A stretch of 64,000 nucleotides of DNA from Lewinellaceae bacterium. Its GTDB lineage: Bacteria > Bacteroidota > Bacteroidia > Chitinophagales > Saprospiraceae. Below are positions 43,393 to 52,095 of the stretch, piece after piece (positions within the stretch are counted from its first letter, which is position 1; every line of letters starts with the position of its first letter). Location: NCBI GenBank assembly GCA_020636225.1, contig JACJYI010000007.1, positions 186,001 through 250,000 on the forward strand, given 5' to 3'. The notes beneath the pieces were generated by a model that saw only the letters and a program-made list of their open reading frames with translations, searched no databases and was not told the DNA's origin. Position numbers and translations under genes: made by a program.

Positions 43393-44313
43393 ATGAAACG
43401 ATACATTGCTCTCTTCACCATGTTGCTTTCCGGCGGATTGCTGACCGCCCAGGAAGCTGTCGCACCTGCATCAGATGCGTTCTACAACGACCTCTTTGTC
43501 CGCATGATCCTGATCGGTGCAGCCGTGGTCATGCTGGTGGCCATTCTGGTGCTCTACCGCCTGCTGATGACCGTGATCAAAGTCGAACAGATCAAGATCT
43601 ACAAGGAACAGGGCCTGGACGCCTATCTTGAAGCGGTTGCCAAGCCGAAAGAATCCTGGATCATGCGCCAGTACAAGGCATGGACGGCTGCCGTACCGGT
43701 CGAGCGTGAAGCCGATGTGCTTCTCCTGCACGACTATGATGGTATCCACGAGCTGGACAACAAGCTCCCACCCTGGTGGGTCGCCATGTTCTACATCACG
43801 ATTGCGTTTGCCGGCGTCTACCTGGTTTACTATCACTTCACGGACATGGGTCCGAGTTCCCTTCAGGAATACGAAACAGAGGTAGCCGTTGCCGAGGAGC
43901 AGGTAGCCAACTACCTGGCCAAGCAGGCCAACCTGATCGATGAATCCAACGTGACCCTCCTGACGGATGAAGCCGCCCTGGAAGCGGGCAAGGCCATCTT
44001 TGTCGGCCAGTGTGCCGCCTGCCACGGCCAGTTGGGAGAAGGCGGTGTCGGCCCGAACATGACGGACAACTATTGGCTCCATGGCAATACCATTAACGAC
44101 GTATTCAAAACCATCAAATACGGTGTCCCAGAGAAAGGGATGATCTCCTGGCAGGCGCAGTTGCGTCCCGTTGAGATGCACCAGGTTGCCAGCTATATCC
44201 TCACGCTTCAGGGCACGAATCCACCAAACCCCAAGGCACCACAAGGTGACCTCATCGAACCGGCAACCGAGGGTTCCGCCGGAGAGACACCCGCCGAGGG
44301 ATCATCATTATAG
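43393..44313 (+). CDS. ccoP: cbb3 oxidase subunit CcoP, mono-haem form
   Basis: The 306-residue protein has an N-terminal hydrophobic segment (MKRYIALFTMLLSGGLLTAQ), a second helix (RMILIGAAVVMLVAILVLY), the CcoP N-terminal domain (HDYDGIHELDNKLPPWWVAM) and one cytochrome c motif CAACH (Cys207-His211). Classical CcoP carries two haems; only one CxxCH is present here. It accepts electrons from periplasmic donors and passes them to CcoO/CcoN. Confidence 0.92.
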   Translation: MKRYIALFTMLLSGGLLTAQEAVAPASDAFYNDLFVRMILIGAAVVMLVAILVLYRLLMTVIKVEQIKIYKEQGLDAYLEAVAKPKESWIMRQYKAWTAAVPVEREADVLLLHDYDGIHELDNKLPPWWVAMFYITIAFAGVYLVYYHFTDMGPSSLQEYETEVAVAEEQVANYLAKQANLIDESNVTLLTDEAALEAGKAIFVGQCAACHGQLGEGGVGPNMTDNYWLHGNTINDVFKTIKYGVPEKGMISWQAQLRPVEMHQVASYILTLQGTNPPNPKAPQGDLIEPATEGSAGETPAEGSSL

Positions 44314-44374
44314 GGCAACCGCCCCACGTTCGGAGAGGGGTTTCCGAAGGTGAAAAGAGCATGTATCGTTGACC

Positions 44375-45829
44375 ATGAGTACGAGCAAACCAAGCATTGC
44401 CGACAGTATTTTCCAGGACGAGGAACAGGATACCTTTCGCGATCATATCGGAACGGTAGACAGCGCCGGGAAGCGTGTCTGGATTTATCCCAAGAAGCCC
44501 GAGGGTTCCTTTACCCGGTGGCGGGATATTGTCAGCTATATCCTGTTGATCGCGCTGTTCACCATGCCGTTCATCCGCATCGATGGTGAGCCACTCTTCC
44601 TGCTGAACATCCTGGAGAGGAGATTCATCCTGTTCGGGCAGTTGTTCACACCGCAGGATTTCCACCTCTTTGTCTTCGCGATGATCACGATGATAGTGTT
44701 CATTATCCTCTTTACCGTCGTATTCGGACGGATCTTCTGTGGATGGATCTGCCCTCAGACGATCTTCATGGAGAATGTCTTCCGGAAGATCGAGTACTGG
44801 ATCGAAGGTGACGGGAATGCCCAGCGCCGGCTGGCTGCCGCTCCGTGGACCAGCCAGAAGATCTGGAAGAAGGGGTTGAAATACGTGATTTTCTTTGCGA
44901 TCTCCTGGCTCATCGCCAACACCTTCCTGTCCTACATCATCGGATCCGATCAGGTCATCCAGATCATCACCGAACCGATCCAGTCTCACCTCGGCGGATT
45001 CATCGCCATGTTGATCTTCTCCGGAGTATTCTATTTTGTCTTTGCCTACATGCGCGAGCAGGTATGCCTGGTGGTTTGCCCCTATGGCCGCCTTCAAGGC
45101 GTCTTGCTCGACCGGGATTCCATCGTCGTGGCCTATGATTTTGTGCGCGGCGAACCCCGCACCAAGATCAAGAAGGCCAAACTGGCCGAAGCTGCACAGG
45201 ACAGTGAGGCCAGGATCGGCGACTGCATAGACTGCAACCTTTGCGTGCAGGTCTGCCCGACCGGGATCGACATCCGCAATGGCACCCAATTGGAATGCAT
45301 CAACTGTACGGCCTGCATCGATGCCTGCGATGCAGTCATGGAGAAGGTCGACCGGCCTCTCGGGCTGATCCGATACGACTCCTACAATGCCATTGCCGAA
45401 GGCAAGAAACGGCGATTCACGCCCCGGATGGCCGCCTACTCCATTGTGCTGCTCCTGCTCATCGGGTTGGAAGTCTTCCTGCTCAATTACCGCGTATCGA
45501 TCGAGACCCTGATCTTGCGAACGCCCGGTATGCTATATCAGAAGGTAGATGAAGACCATCTGTCCAACCTGTACAACTATGAGGTGGTCAACAAGACGAA
45601 CAAGGCCTATGACCGGATCCACTTCCAGCTGGTGGACCAGGAAGGGGAGATCAAGTTGATCGGCCAGGAACCTTCCCTGGGGAAAGGCGGACAAGCCTCC
45701 GGTTCATTCTTCATTATCCTGGAAAAAGAAGATCTTCAGGGCCAGAAGAATCCGATCTTCGTCGAGGTCTATGCCGATGGCAAACTGATCGAGAAAGTGA
45801 AGACCAATTTTACCGGGCCCATCAAATAA
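44375..45829 (+). CDS. ccoG: cbb3 oxidase accessory ferredoxin-like protein CcoG
   Basis: It starts at the ATG at 44375 (MSTSKPSIADSIFQDEEQDT). The protein has five or so helices, the NapH-like motif FCGWICPQTIFME, and two 4Fe-4S clusters (CIDCNLCVQVCPTG and CINCTACIDACD). The C-terminal periplasmic Ig-like region is usual. CcoG (RdxA/FixG) is a cupric reductase in copper delivery to cbb3 oxidase. Confidence 0.93.
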   Translation: MSTSKPSIADSIFQDEEQDTFRDHIGTVDSAGKRVWIYPKKPEGSFTRWRDIVSYILLIALFTMPFIRIDGEPLFLLNILERRFILFGQLFTPQDFHLFVFAMITMIVFIILFTVVFGRIFCGWICPQTIFMENVFRKIEYWIEGDGNAQRRLAAAPWTSQKIWKKGLKYVIFFAISWLIANTFLSYIIGSDQVIQIITEPIQSHLGGFIAMLIFSGVFYFVFAYMREQVCLVVCPYGRLQGVLLDRDSIVVAYDFVRGEPRTKIKKAKLAEAAQDSEARIGDCIDCNLCVQVCPTGIDIRNGTQLECINCTACIDACDAVMEKVDRPLGLIRYDSYNAIAEGKKRRFTPRMAAYSIVLLLLIGLEVFLLNYRVSIETLILRTPGMLYQKVDEDHLSNLYNYEVVNKTNKAYDRIHFQLVDQEGEIKLIGQEPSLGKGGQASGSFFIILEKEDLQGQKNPIFVEVYADGKLIEKVKTNFTGPIK

Positions 45830-45835
45830 CGGAAT

Positions 45836-46285
45836 ATGAAGTTGCATTGGGGTTGGTGGATCGCCATCATTTACAGCGTCTTTGTCCTGATCTTCATCGG
45901 TGTGCTGATCGCTTCCCTGCGGCAGGACAACTCCCTGGTCACGGAAGATTACTATGCCACCGACCTGGCCTACCAGGATCACAAGGACAGGGTAGCCAAC
46001 ACCAGGGCACTGGCCTCTCCGTTGGACCAGCGATACGATGCCAACAGCAAGACCTACACGCTTTCCTTTCCGGACCAGATGCGATCGATCCGTGGTGAAG
46101 TGCTGTTCTATCGTCCCTCCTCGGCGCATATGGACTTTCGGGTAGCCATCCAACCGGACAGCCTCAATCAGCAGGTGATACCGGTCAACCGTCTTCTGCC
46201 GGGACAGTGGATGGTCAAGATCGAGTGGCAGGATGGCGACACGCCATACTATTCCGAAACCAGGTTGGTCGTACCGGCTTCCTGA
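45836..46285 (+). CDS. ccoH: FixH/CcoH-family cbb3 assembly protein
   Basis: The 149-residue protein has one N-terminal helix (WWIAIIYSVFVLIFIGVLIA), the motif DNSLVTEDYYATDLAYQDH and a periplasmic domain ending GQWMVKIEWQDGDTPYYSET, the FixH pattern. It is needed for assembly of the oxidase. It lies 6 bp after ccoG and 16 bp before the TauE/SafE-like gene. Confidence 0.9.
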   Translation: MKLHWGWWIAIIYSVFVLIFIGVLIASLRQDNSLVTEDYYATDLAYQDHKDRVANTRALASPLDQRYDANSKTYTLSFPDQMRSIRGEVLFYRPSSAHMDFRVAIQPDSLNQQVIPVNRLLPGQWMVKIEWQDGDTPYYSETRLVVPAS

Positions 46286-46301
46286 TCCTGGCCGGACGCC
46301 T

Positions 46302-46994
46302 ATGCTTGCCGCATTTCTTCTCGGATTCTTTGGCAGCCTGCATTGCGTGGGCATGTGTGGCCCCCTGGCCATCGTCATCCATCAACAGGCCAACCGAAAG
46401 GACCATGAGCCGATCCTGGCGGCAACCTTGTACCATGTGGGGCGGATCAGCACCTATGTGATCCTGGGCCTGGCCATCGGTTCGTTGAGCATGGCGCTCT
46501 GGGGCAGCCTCCAATTCTATCTCTCGCTGATCGCCGGCGCCATCCTGATCCTCGCCGCCTTCTCTCTCCTCCCGTGGGAGCGACAGATCTGGTCATTGCC
46601 GGGCCTGAAGCAACTGGGCGAATGGATCCCTAAGGCGTATGGACGATTCCTGAATTCCCCTTCACGATGGGCGCCTTTCGCTGGCGGCATGGTCAATGGG
46701 CTGCTGCCTTGCGGGCTGGTCTACCTCGCCCTCTCCACCTCCATGGCCACTGGTGACATCGTACTTGGGGCACAGATGATGTTCCTCTTTGGCCTGGGCA
46801 CGATTCCGGCGCTGGCGGCCACTCAGTTTGCCGGTTGGAAGATCAAGGGACGATTGGCTGTGGTCCGCACTTATGTCCTGCCCCCGTTCCTGGTACTGAC
46901 CGGTATTTTCCTGATCCTCCGCGCTTTTGCCGTCCCCATCCCGGTCGACCTTCGCCTGCTGCACGAAATGACGAATATCCCGATGTGCCATTGA
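46302..46994 (+). CDS. TauE/SafE-like membrane protein of the cco locus
   Basis: It starts at ATG 46302 (MLAAFLLGFFGSLHCVGMCG). The 230-residue protein has six helices and the signature SLHCVGMCGPLA with NGLLPCGLVYLALS, the SafE-like subgroup linked to cbb3 and copper genes. The paired Cys motifs suggest copper handling (CcoA-like role by analogy), not sulfite export. It is the last gene of the locus. Confidence 0.8.
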   Translation: MLAAFLLGFFGSLHCVGMCGPLAIVIHQQANRKDHEPILAATLYHVGRISTYVILGLAIGSLSMALWGSLQFYLSLIAGAILILAAFSLLPWERQIWSLPGLKQLGEWIPKAYGRFLNSPSRWAPFAGGMVNGLLPCGLVYLALSTSMATGDIVLGAQMMFLFGLGTIPALAATQFAGWKIKGRLAVVRTYVLPPFLVLTGIFLILRAFAVPIPVDLRLLHEMTNIPMCH

Positions 46995-47017
46995 GGCTGG
47001 GAGGATGACCCTACAGC

Positions 47018-47401
47018 TTAGAGGACATATTTCCGGAACAGATCATCCAGGACATGCCGCGGCTCCTGACACAGTCCGGGATGCACTTTCGAACATTGCA
47101 GCATGGTGCTTTTTGGTGCCGTCAACCATCGAAACCGATTGGCCGGATCCAGCAAGGCGACCGGCCCACCCTCCGGATGGCCCTGACAGATCAGATCCCA
47201 GGTGTGGAGATGGCCCTTCAATTCGTCCAGGTCGACGTCCGGGGAAAGGAAACGCAACCGATCTTCATCCAACTGAACCCGCATGGCGAGATGGTCCAGG
47301 CGTTTACACAGGAGGATCACTCCCACATTGATGAACTCCTCGCGCTCGACCCGGGGAACGAAGCGGATCACGGCATATTCATAGACCAGCTTGTCGTGCA
47401 T
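47018..47401 (-). CDS. DUF3037-family protein
   Basis: The 127-residue protein matches the DUF3037 pattern from memory: YEYAVIRFVPRVEREEFINV, GVILLCKRLD and a final HVLDDLFRKYVL helix. It has no catalytic motif or signal peptide. The start overlaps the end of the HipA-like gene by 23 bp, so the two are translated as a unit. Function is unknown. Confidence 0.75.
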   Translation of the reverse strand: MHDKLVYEYAVIRFVPRVEREEFINVGVILLCKRLDHLAMRVQLDEDRLRFLSPDVDLDELKGHLHTWDLICQGHPEGGPVALLDPANRFRWLTAPKSTMLQCSKVHPGLCQEPRHVLDDLFRKYVL

Positions 47402-48170
47402 CTTCCGCTTCTTTGGTCAGGAGATCCAGTCTTTCGATCCGGGTGGTCAGATAGGTCTGGTAAGCCATTCGTTTCTGATCGGGAGACAGGTCATCTGAAG
47501 CCTCGATCAGCCATTCGTCGGGTATGATGTCCAGGATCTCCCGGATGACCTCCGGGATCAGTCTGGTACGAAGGTGTCCTTCCGCCTCTTCCAGCGCGGT
47601 GGCTTTCTTCAACAGGACATGGTGGTGTATCGCTGGAAACGTCTTGTGCACCGCCTCTTGCCACGTCTGCCAATTGTGGTGAAAATACAGGCAGGCCCCG
47701 TGGTCGATCAACCAGAGTGATCGGCTCCACATCAAGAGGTTTGGATTCCGGGGGGTACGATCGATATTGGTGATCAGGCTGTCCAGCAGGACCGTCCGGG
47801 ACGCCGCAACCGGGTCAACCTCGGAGACCAGGGGATCAAAGGTCATGGCCCCGGACAGGAAATGGAGTCCCAGGTTCAGTCCGACACTGAAGCGCAGGAG
47901 ATCCTGGATCTCTTCATCCGGCTCGGTCTTACTGAAGGTATCATCCAAGTCAAGAAAGACCAGCTCCGGCACCTGCAATCCGATCCGCCGGGCCAGTTCG
48001 CCACCGATCAGTTCGGCGATCAGTGCTTTCTTCCCTTGTCCGGCTCCCCGAAACTTCAGCACATAAGGGAAGCCGTCATCTGCCTCGACAATGGCCGGCA
48101 AAGACCCGCCTTCACGCAAGGGGGTCACATACCGCGTCACCTGGGCTCGTCGAATGTCGATTCCGATCAT
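47379..48170 (-). CDS. HipA-like kinase-fold protein
   Basis: The 263-residue protein resembles the HipA catalytic domain: PYVLKFRGAGQGKKALIAEL (nucleotide-binding Lys), SRTVLLDSLITNIDRTPRNP (catalytic loop Asp and Asn) and LWLIDHGACLYF (metal-binding Asp). It lacks the usual N-terminal HipA subdomain and no HipB antitoxin is beside it; instead a DUF3037 gene overlaps its end. Kinase activity is likely, target unknown. Confidence 0.75.
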   Translation of the reverse strand: MIGIDIRRAQVTRYVTPLREGGSLPAIVEADDGFPYVLKFRGAGQGKKALIAELIGGELARRIGLQVPELVFLDLDDTFSKTEPDEEIQDLLRFSVGLNLGLHFLSGAMTFDPLVSEVDPVAASRTVLLDSLITNIDRTPRNPNLLMWSRSLWLIDHGACLYFHHNWQTWQEAVHKTFPAIHHHVLLKKATALEEAEGHLRTRLIPEVIREILDIIPDEWLIEASDDLSPDQKRMAYQTYLTTRIERLDLLTKEAEDARQAGL

Positions 48171-48247
48171 GGGTGAAAATTACAGCTTATCCTGTTGACC
48201 GGGGCGCCGGGTCCAATAGAATTGACCATTCCCAGGTCATCGATGCA

Positions 48248-49030
48248 TTACCAGCTGCCGCCCGCTCCGCCACCACCGAAGCTGCCACCGCCAAAGCCCC
48301 CAAATCCGCCACCACCACCGCCACCGAAGCCACCACCGCCGAAGCCGCCGCTGCCCCAATGACTGCCACCGCCTGACCCGAAGATGATCGGGCCGCCCCA
48401 TCCCCGACGATGGATCTGCCCCCCTCCGGGATTGTTTCTGGAGAAGAGGATGATCATCACGATGATGACGATGAACAGGATCAGGATGAGGATAATGGGA
48501 ATCACAGGTGTCTTAGGCTCCTGTACCTCCTTGACGAACTCGCCACCTATGGCCAGGATGGCGGCATCGGTGGCCCGGTCCAGCCCTCTATAAAACTCGC
48601 CCTGTTTGAATGCAGGTACAATGATATTGTCAATGATCCGATCGCAGAGATAATCCGGGAGAGGTCCTTCCAGTCCGCGACCAGTGGCCATGAACACCTT
48701 CCTTTCCTCCCTGGACACCGTGATCACCAGTCCATTGTCCTGCTTTTCGCCTCCGACGCCCCATGCATCACCCAGTCGGAATGAGAACTCGGCGATATCC
48801 CAACGACCGAGTGTCTCCACGGTCACAATGGTGATCTGCGTGGACGTTGAATCGTCATAGGCAACCAGTTTTGCCTCCAGATCTGCTTGTTCGGCAGGTG
48901 ACAGGAACCCGGCGAAGTCATTGACCAGTCGCGGTGGGTCCGGCGGAGGTGGGATATCCTGTGCCTGAGCCGCCACCATGGCAAGGAGGAAACCGACAAT
49001 ACAACTGACCTGATAGATGATCTGCTTCAT
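48248..49030 (-). CDS. TPM-domain protein (YgcG-like) with Gly-rich tail
   Basis: The 260-residue protein has a signal peptide (IIYQVSCIVGFLLAMVAAQA), a TPM domain (about 35-165; PRLVNDFAGFLSPAEQADLE, WGVGGEKQDNGLVITVS), one helix (VIPIILILILFIVIIVMIIL) and an extreme Gly-rich tail (GFGGGGFGGGGGGGFGG and more). It is a membrane protein with the TPM domain outside. It is third in a LemA-TPM-TPM operon with a 4-bp overlap. The Gly tail is common in this family and of unknown role. Confidence 0.88.
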   Translation of the reverse strand: MKQIIYQVSCIVGFLLAMVAAQAQDIPPPPDPPRLVNDFAGFLSPAEQADLEAKLVAYDDSTSTQITIVTVETLGRWDIAEFSFRLGDAWGVGGEKQDNGLVITVSREERKVFMATGRGLEGPLPDYLCDRIIDNIIVPAFKQGEFYRGLDRATDAAILAIGGEFVKEVQEPKTPVIPIILILILFIVIIVMIILFSRNNPGGGQIHRRGWGGPIIFGSGGGSHWGSGGFGGGGFGGGGGGGFGGFGGGSFGGGGAGGSW

Positions 49031-49485
49031 GAGGGTGATTCATTGTGAAACACCGGATCATCCGGCAATTCGTTGACATCATCCTTCTGGTAGGGAAAAT
49101 GATGTTGCAATTGGCGGCCTACCTCCCCGATGGCCTGGACCAGACCCTCTACAAATTCCTCCCGGGCGAAATAACCTGCCATAATGCCTCGTACGCGATC
49201 CCAGAACACCTGAGTCACCTTTTCATGAATGCCCTGATCCCCCAGTACCGCGAACTGCCGATCATCAAAGGCGATGTAGAACAGGACGCCATTTCGATCG
49301 GCGGTCTTTTCCATGCCCAGGGAGGCAAACGCCTTGACGGCCCGCTGAAGAACCGATTCATCCTTGCAGTCTTGCTCAAAGTAGACCCTCACCTCGCCGG
49401 AGGTCTGCCGTTCGGCAGCCTGAATCGCTTCGCGGATGCGGATCTTGTCCTCCTTGGTAAAACTGTGTTGCCAGATCAGCCCCAT
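49027..49485 (-). CDS. TPM-domain protein, cytoplasmic type
   Basis: The 152-residue protein is a lone TPM domain without signal peptide or helix: FTKEDKIRIREAIQAAERQT, SGEVRVYFEQDC, KTADRNGVLFYIAFDDRQFA. It starts 1 bp after the lemA stop and overlaps the next TPM gene by 4 bp. Confidence 0.85.
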   Translation of the reverse strand: MGLIWQHSFTKEDKIRIREAIQAAERQTSGEVRVYFEQDCKDESVLQRAVKAFASLGMEKTADRNGVLFYIAFDDRQFAVLGDQGIHEKVTQVFWDRVRGIMAGYFAREEFVEGLVQAIGEVGRQLQHHFPYQKDDVNELPDDPVFHNESPS

Positions 49486-50079
49486 CTAGAATTCAATATT
49501 CGGGGCCTGATCAGAACCGGCAGCAGCCTTGAAATACCCTTTTTCGGCAAACCCGAACATCCCGGCGATCAGGTTGGTCGGGAACTGCTTGATATAGGTA
49601 TTGTAGTCCTGGACCGTATTATTGAAATCATCCCTGGCTTTATTGATCCGATTCTCAGTACCCTCGATCTGGGCCTGGAAATCCTGGAAAGCCCGGGTGG
49701 TCTGGAGCTCCGGGTAGCGTTCGACCACCACCATCAGCTTGCTGAAGGCAGAGGACATCTCACCCTGGGCCTGTTGAAACTGTTCAAGGGATTCAGGGGT
49801 CAGCTTACTCGGGTCTACCTGGACAGAAGTGGCTTTGCTTCTGGCTTCGATCACTTTGGTGAGTGTCTCCTGCTCGAAGGTTGCCGAGCCCTTGATCGTG
49901 CTGACCACGCTTCCATACAGGTCCATCCGCCGCTGGTATTGGGTTTCAACTCCTGCCCATTGGGATTCCACATTCTGGGTTTTGGTCACCATGGTATTGT
50001 ACGCGCCCTTGAAGGTGGAATAGCCGACAATGGCGACAATGACAACAATGGCGATCAGGATAAGACTGCTTCTCTTCAT
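49486..50079 (-). CDS. lemA: LemA-family protein
   Basis: The 197-residue protein has an N-terminal anchor (SLILIAIVVIVAIVGYSTF), the LemA start of the helical domain (YNTMVTKTQNVESQWAGVET, YQRRMDLYGSVVSTI) and the ending NTYIKQFPTNLIAGMFGF. The LemA-TPM-TPM order is widely conserved; the complex is membrane-associated with poorly known function. A TAGATTTG box at 50108-50115 (minus strand) lies upstream. Confidence 0.92.
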   Translation of the reverse strand: MKRSSLILIAIVVIVAIVGYSTFKGAYNTMVTKTQNVESQWAGVETQYQRRMDLYGSVVSTIKGSATFEQETLTKVIEARSKATSVQVDPSKLTPESLEQFQQAQGEMSSAFSKLMVVVERYPELQTTRAFQDFQAQIEGTENRINKARDDFNNTVQDYNTYIKQFPTNLIAGMFGFAEKGYFKAAAGSDQAPNIEF

Positions 50080-50245
50080 AATAGTTTGTGGGTTGTGCTG
50101 TGATGTCCAAATCTACAGGTTCAAGGGCAAACCAGATAAAAAAATCGATAGAACCAGGCAAACTATCGATGGAACAGAAGAGGTGGACGTCTGCCCGTCA
50201 AAAGGCGAGATGGAATGTATTGAGTACTGTACCTTAGAGGCCTGT

Positions 50246-51316
50246 ATGAGACGCAGCCGTTTTCGCCGATTTTACAATCCACTGGCATCCTACTCCCTGG
50301 CCCGAAGGTTCCTGGATTACCGGGTAGGGTTGGGATTGTTTGCCATGAGTATCATCGGGGGCACCCTGGGCTATCTCCTGATCGAAGGATACTCGGTTTC
50401 CGATGCCTTTTACATGGCCATCATTACCATGTCAACGGTGGGCTACATGGAGGTTCATCACCTATCCGAAGCAGGACGGATGTTCACGGCCGGATATATC
50501 CTGATCAATATCGGCATCTTTGCCTATGCCCTGTCTGCCTTTACCAACTACATTGTCCAAGGTGAAATCTTTGTCAAGATGCACAACAATCTGATCCATG
50601 GCGACCTGGAACGCCTTCAAGATCACATCATCGTCTGTGGATACGGGCGCTATGGTCGTGAAATCGCTCATCACTTCATGTCGCACCAGCAAACATTTGT
50701 GATCATTGATTCCAGCAAGGCCATCATTGAGGAAATACAGACCTCGCCTGCGCGACAGTTGTATCTGGAGGGGGATGCCACTCAAGATGAAGTTCTGATC
50801 AAGGCGGGTATTCATCGGGCATCGACCCTGGTTTCCGCATTAAGTGATGACTCGGACAATGTGTTCACGGTACTGACGGCCCGCCAGCTCAATCCGAATA
50901 TCAAGATCGTCAGCCGTTCGTTCAATCCCAAGTCGGCCCACAAGCTTCGCCTGGCTGGCGCGGATCATGTGATCATGCCGGAGCAGATCGGGGGCTTCTA
51001 CATGGCAACGCTGGTCACCAAGCCGGGCACCGTAGAATTCTTCACCTTCCTGACCAATGAATATGATTCGGATGTCACCTTCGAGGAACTGAGCTATGAC
51101 AGCATGCCGGAATCGTGTCGGGACCAATCGATCAAGCAACTGCAGATCCATGAACGGACTGGAGTCAACATCATCGGATTCCGCAACCAGCGGGGCAAGT
51201 TCAGCGTCAATCCCAGTTCAAATACCGTACTAACCCAAGGCACCAGCTTCATTGTCATCGGCAGTCACCAGCAGATCGACAATCTGAAGGAGCACCTTCG
51301 TCGCCTGGGGAGATGA
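50246..51316 (+). CDS. Ion channel with TrkA-N (RCK) domain
   Basis: The ATG at 50246 (MRRSRFRRFYNPLASYSLAR) is chosen because upstream codons antisense to lemA look non-protein. Two helices flank a pore loop AFYMAIITMSTVGYMEVHH. An RCK domain follows (HIIVCGYGRYGREIAHHF, NAD-type Gly-rich loop) and a TrkA-C domain ends the protein. The filter reads TVGYME where potassium channels usually have TVGYGD. The next gene overlaps by 4 bp. Confidence 0.85.
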   Translation: MRRSRFRRFYNPLASYSLARRFLDYRVGLGLFAMSIIGGTLGYLLIEGYSVSDAFYMAIITMSTVGYMEVHHLSEAGRMFTAGYILINIGIFAYALSAFTNYIVQGEIFVKMHNNLIHGDLERLQDHIIVCGYGRYGREIAHHFMSHQQTFVIIDSSKAIIEEIQTSPARQLYLEGDATQDEVLIKAGIHRASTLVSALSDDSDNVFTVLTARQLNPNIKIVSRSFNPKSAHKLRLAGADHVIMPEQIGGFYMATLVTKPGTVEFFTFLTNEYDSDVTFEELSYDSMPESCRDQSIKQLQIHERTGVNIIGFRNQRGKFSVNPSSNTVLTQGTSFIVIGSHQQIDNLKEHLRRLGR

Positions 51317-52095
51317 GCATACTGGCCCTGGTCGTCATTGGCTCTGTCGCTTTCCTGGGTGCGGTGCTCACCTTCTTCAGCGGATTTGGCCTGGGGACTC
51401 TGCTTCTTCCCGTATTCCTGTTCTTTTTCCCGGTCGAATGGGCCATTGCGATGACCGGTGTCGTCCATCTGGCGAACAATTTGTTCAAATCCGGGCTGGT
51501 AGGCCGGTATGCGGATTGGCGCGTGGTCCTGGGCTTCGGACTGCCAGCATTGGGTGGAGCCTGGATCGGGGCCATGTTACTGGGACGCCTCAGCCATCTA
51601 GAGCCTCTGGCCAGCTATGGCCTGGGCGACCATATTTGGGAGATCAGCCCGATCAAGCTGATCGTCGCCTCCCTGATTGCCATCTTTGCCATTATTGAGT
51701 TGCTTCCCGAACATCGTCAGCTGGTCTTTTCCAGAAGGAGTCTTCCTTTCGGCGGGTTGCTCAGTGGATTTTTCGGAGGTCTTTCCGGCCATCAGGGTGC
51801 GCTTCGTTCCGCCTTCCTCATTCGGTTGGGACTCAGCAAAGAGTCGTTTATCGCCAGTGGCATCCTCATTGCCCTGGGCATCGACATCGTCCGTCTGCTG
51901 ACTTATGGCACATCCGGTTGGGTGCACCTGAGCACAGATGTCCTTCCGGCACTGGGCGTAGGGATATCCTGTGCGATCATCGGTGCATACCTGGGCCGAC
52001 AATGGTTGCGGAAGGCCACGCTTCCTGTCCTCCAGCGAGTGGTGGCCGTGACCATCCTGCTGATGGCCGTAGCCTTGGCCCTGGGCTGGGTCTGA
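51313..52095 (+). CDS. TauE/SafE-family sulfite or anion exporter
   Basis: The 260-residue membrane protein has about eight helices: LGAVLTFFSGFGLGTLLLPV, GVVHLANNLFKSGLVG (family loop), GFFGGLSGHQGALRSAFLIR. It overlaps the channel gene by 4 bp, so the two are coexpressed. Substrate is unknown; the family exports sulfite, sulfonates or related anions. Confidence 0.82.
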   Translation: MSILALVVIGSVAFLGAVLTFFSGFGLGTLLLPVFLFFFPVEWAIAMTGVVHLANNLFKSGLVGRYADWRVVLGFGLPALGGAWIGAMLLGRLSHLEPLASYGLGDHIWEISPIKLIVASLIAIFAIIELLPEHRQLVFSRRSLPFGGLLSGFFGGLSGHQGALRSAFLIRLGLSKESFIASGILIALGIDIVRLLTYGTSGWVHLSTDVLPALGVGISCAIIGAYLGRQWLRKATLPVLQRVVAVTILLMAVALALGWV

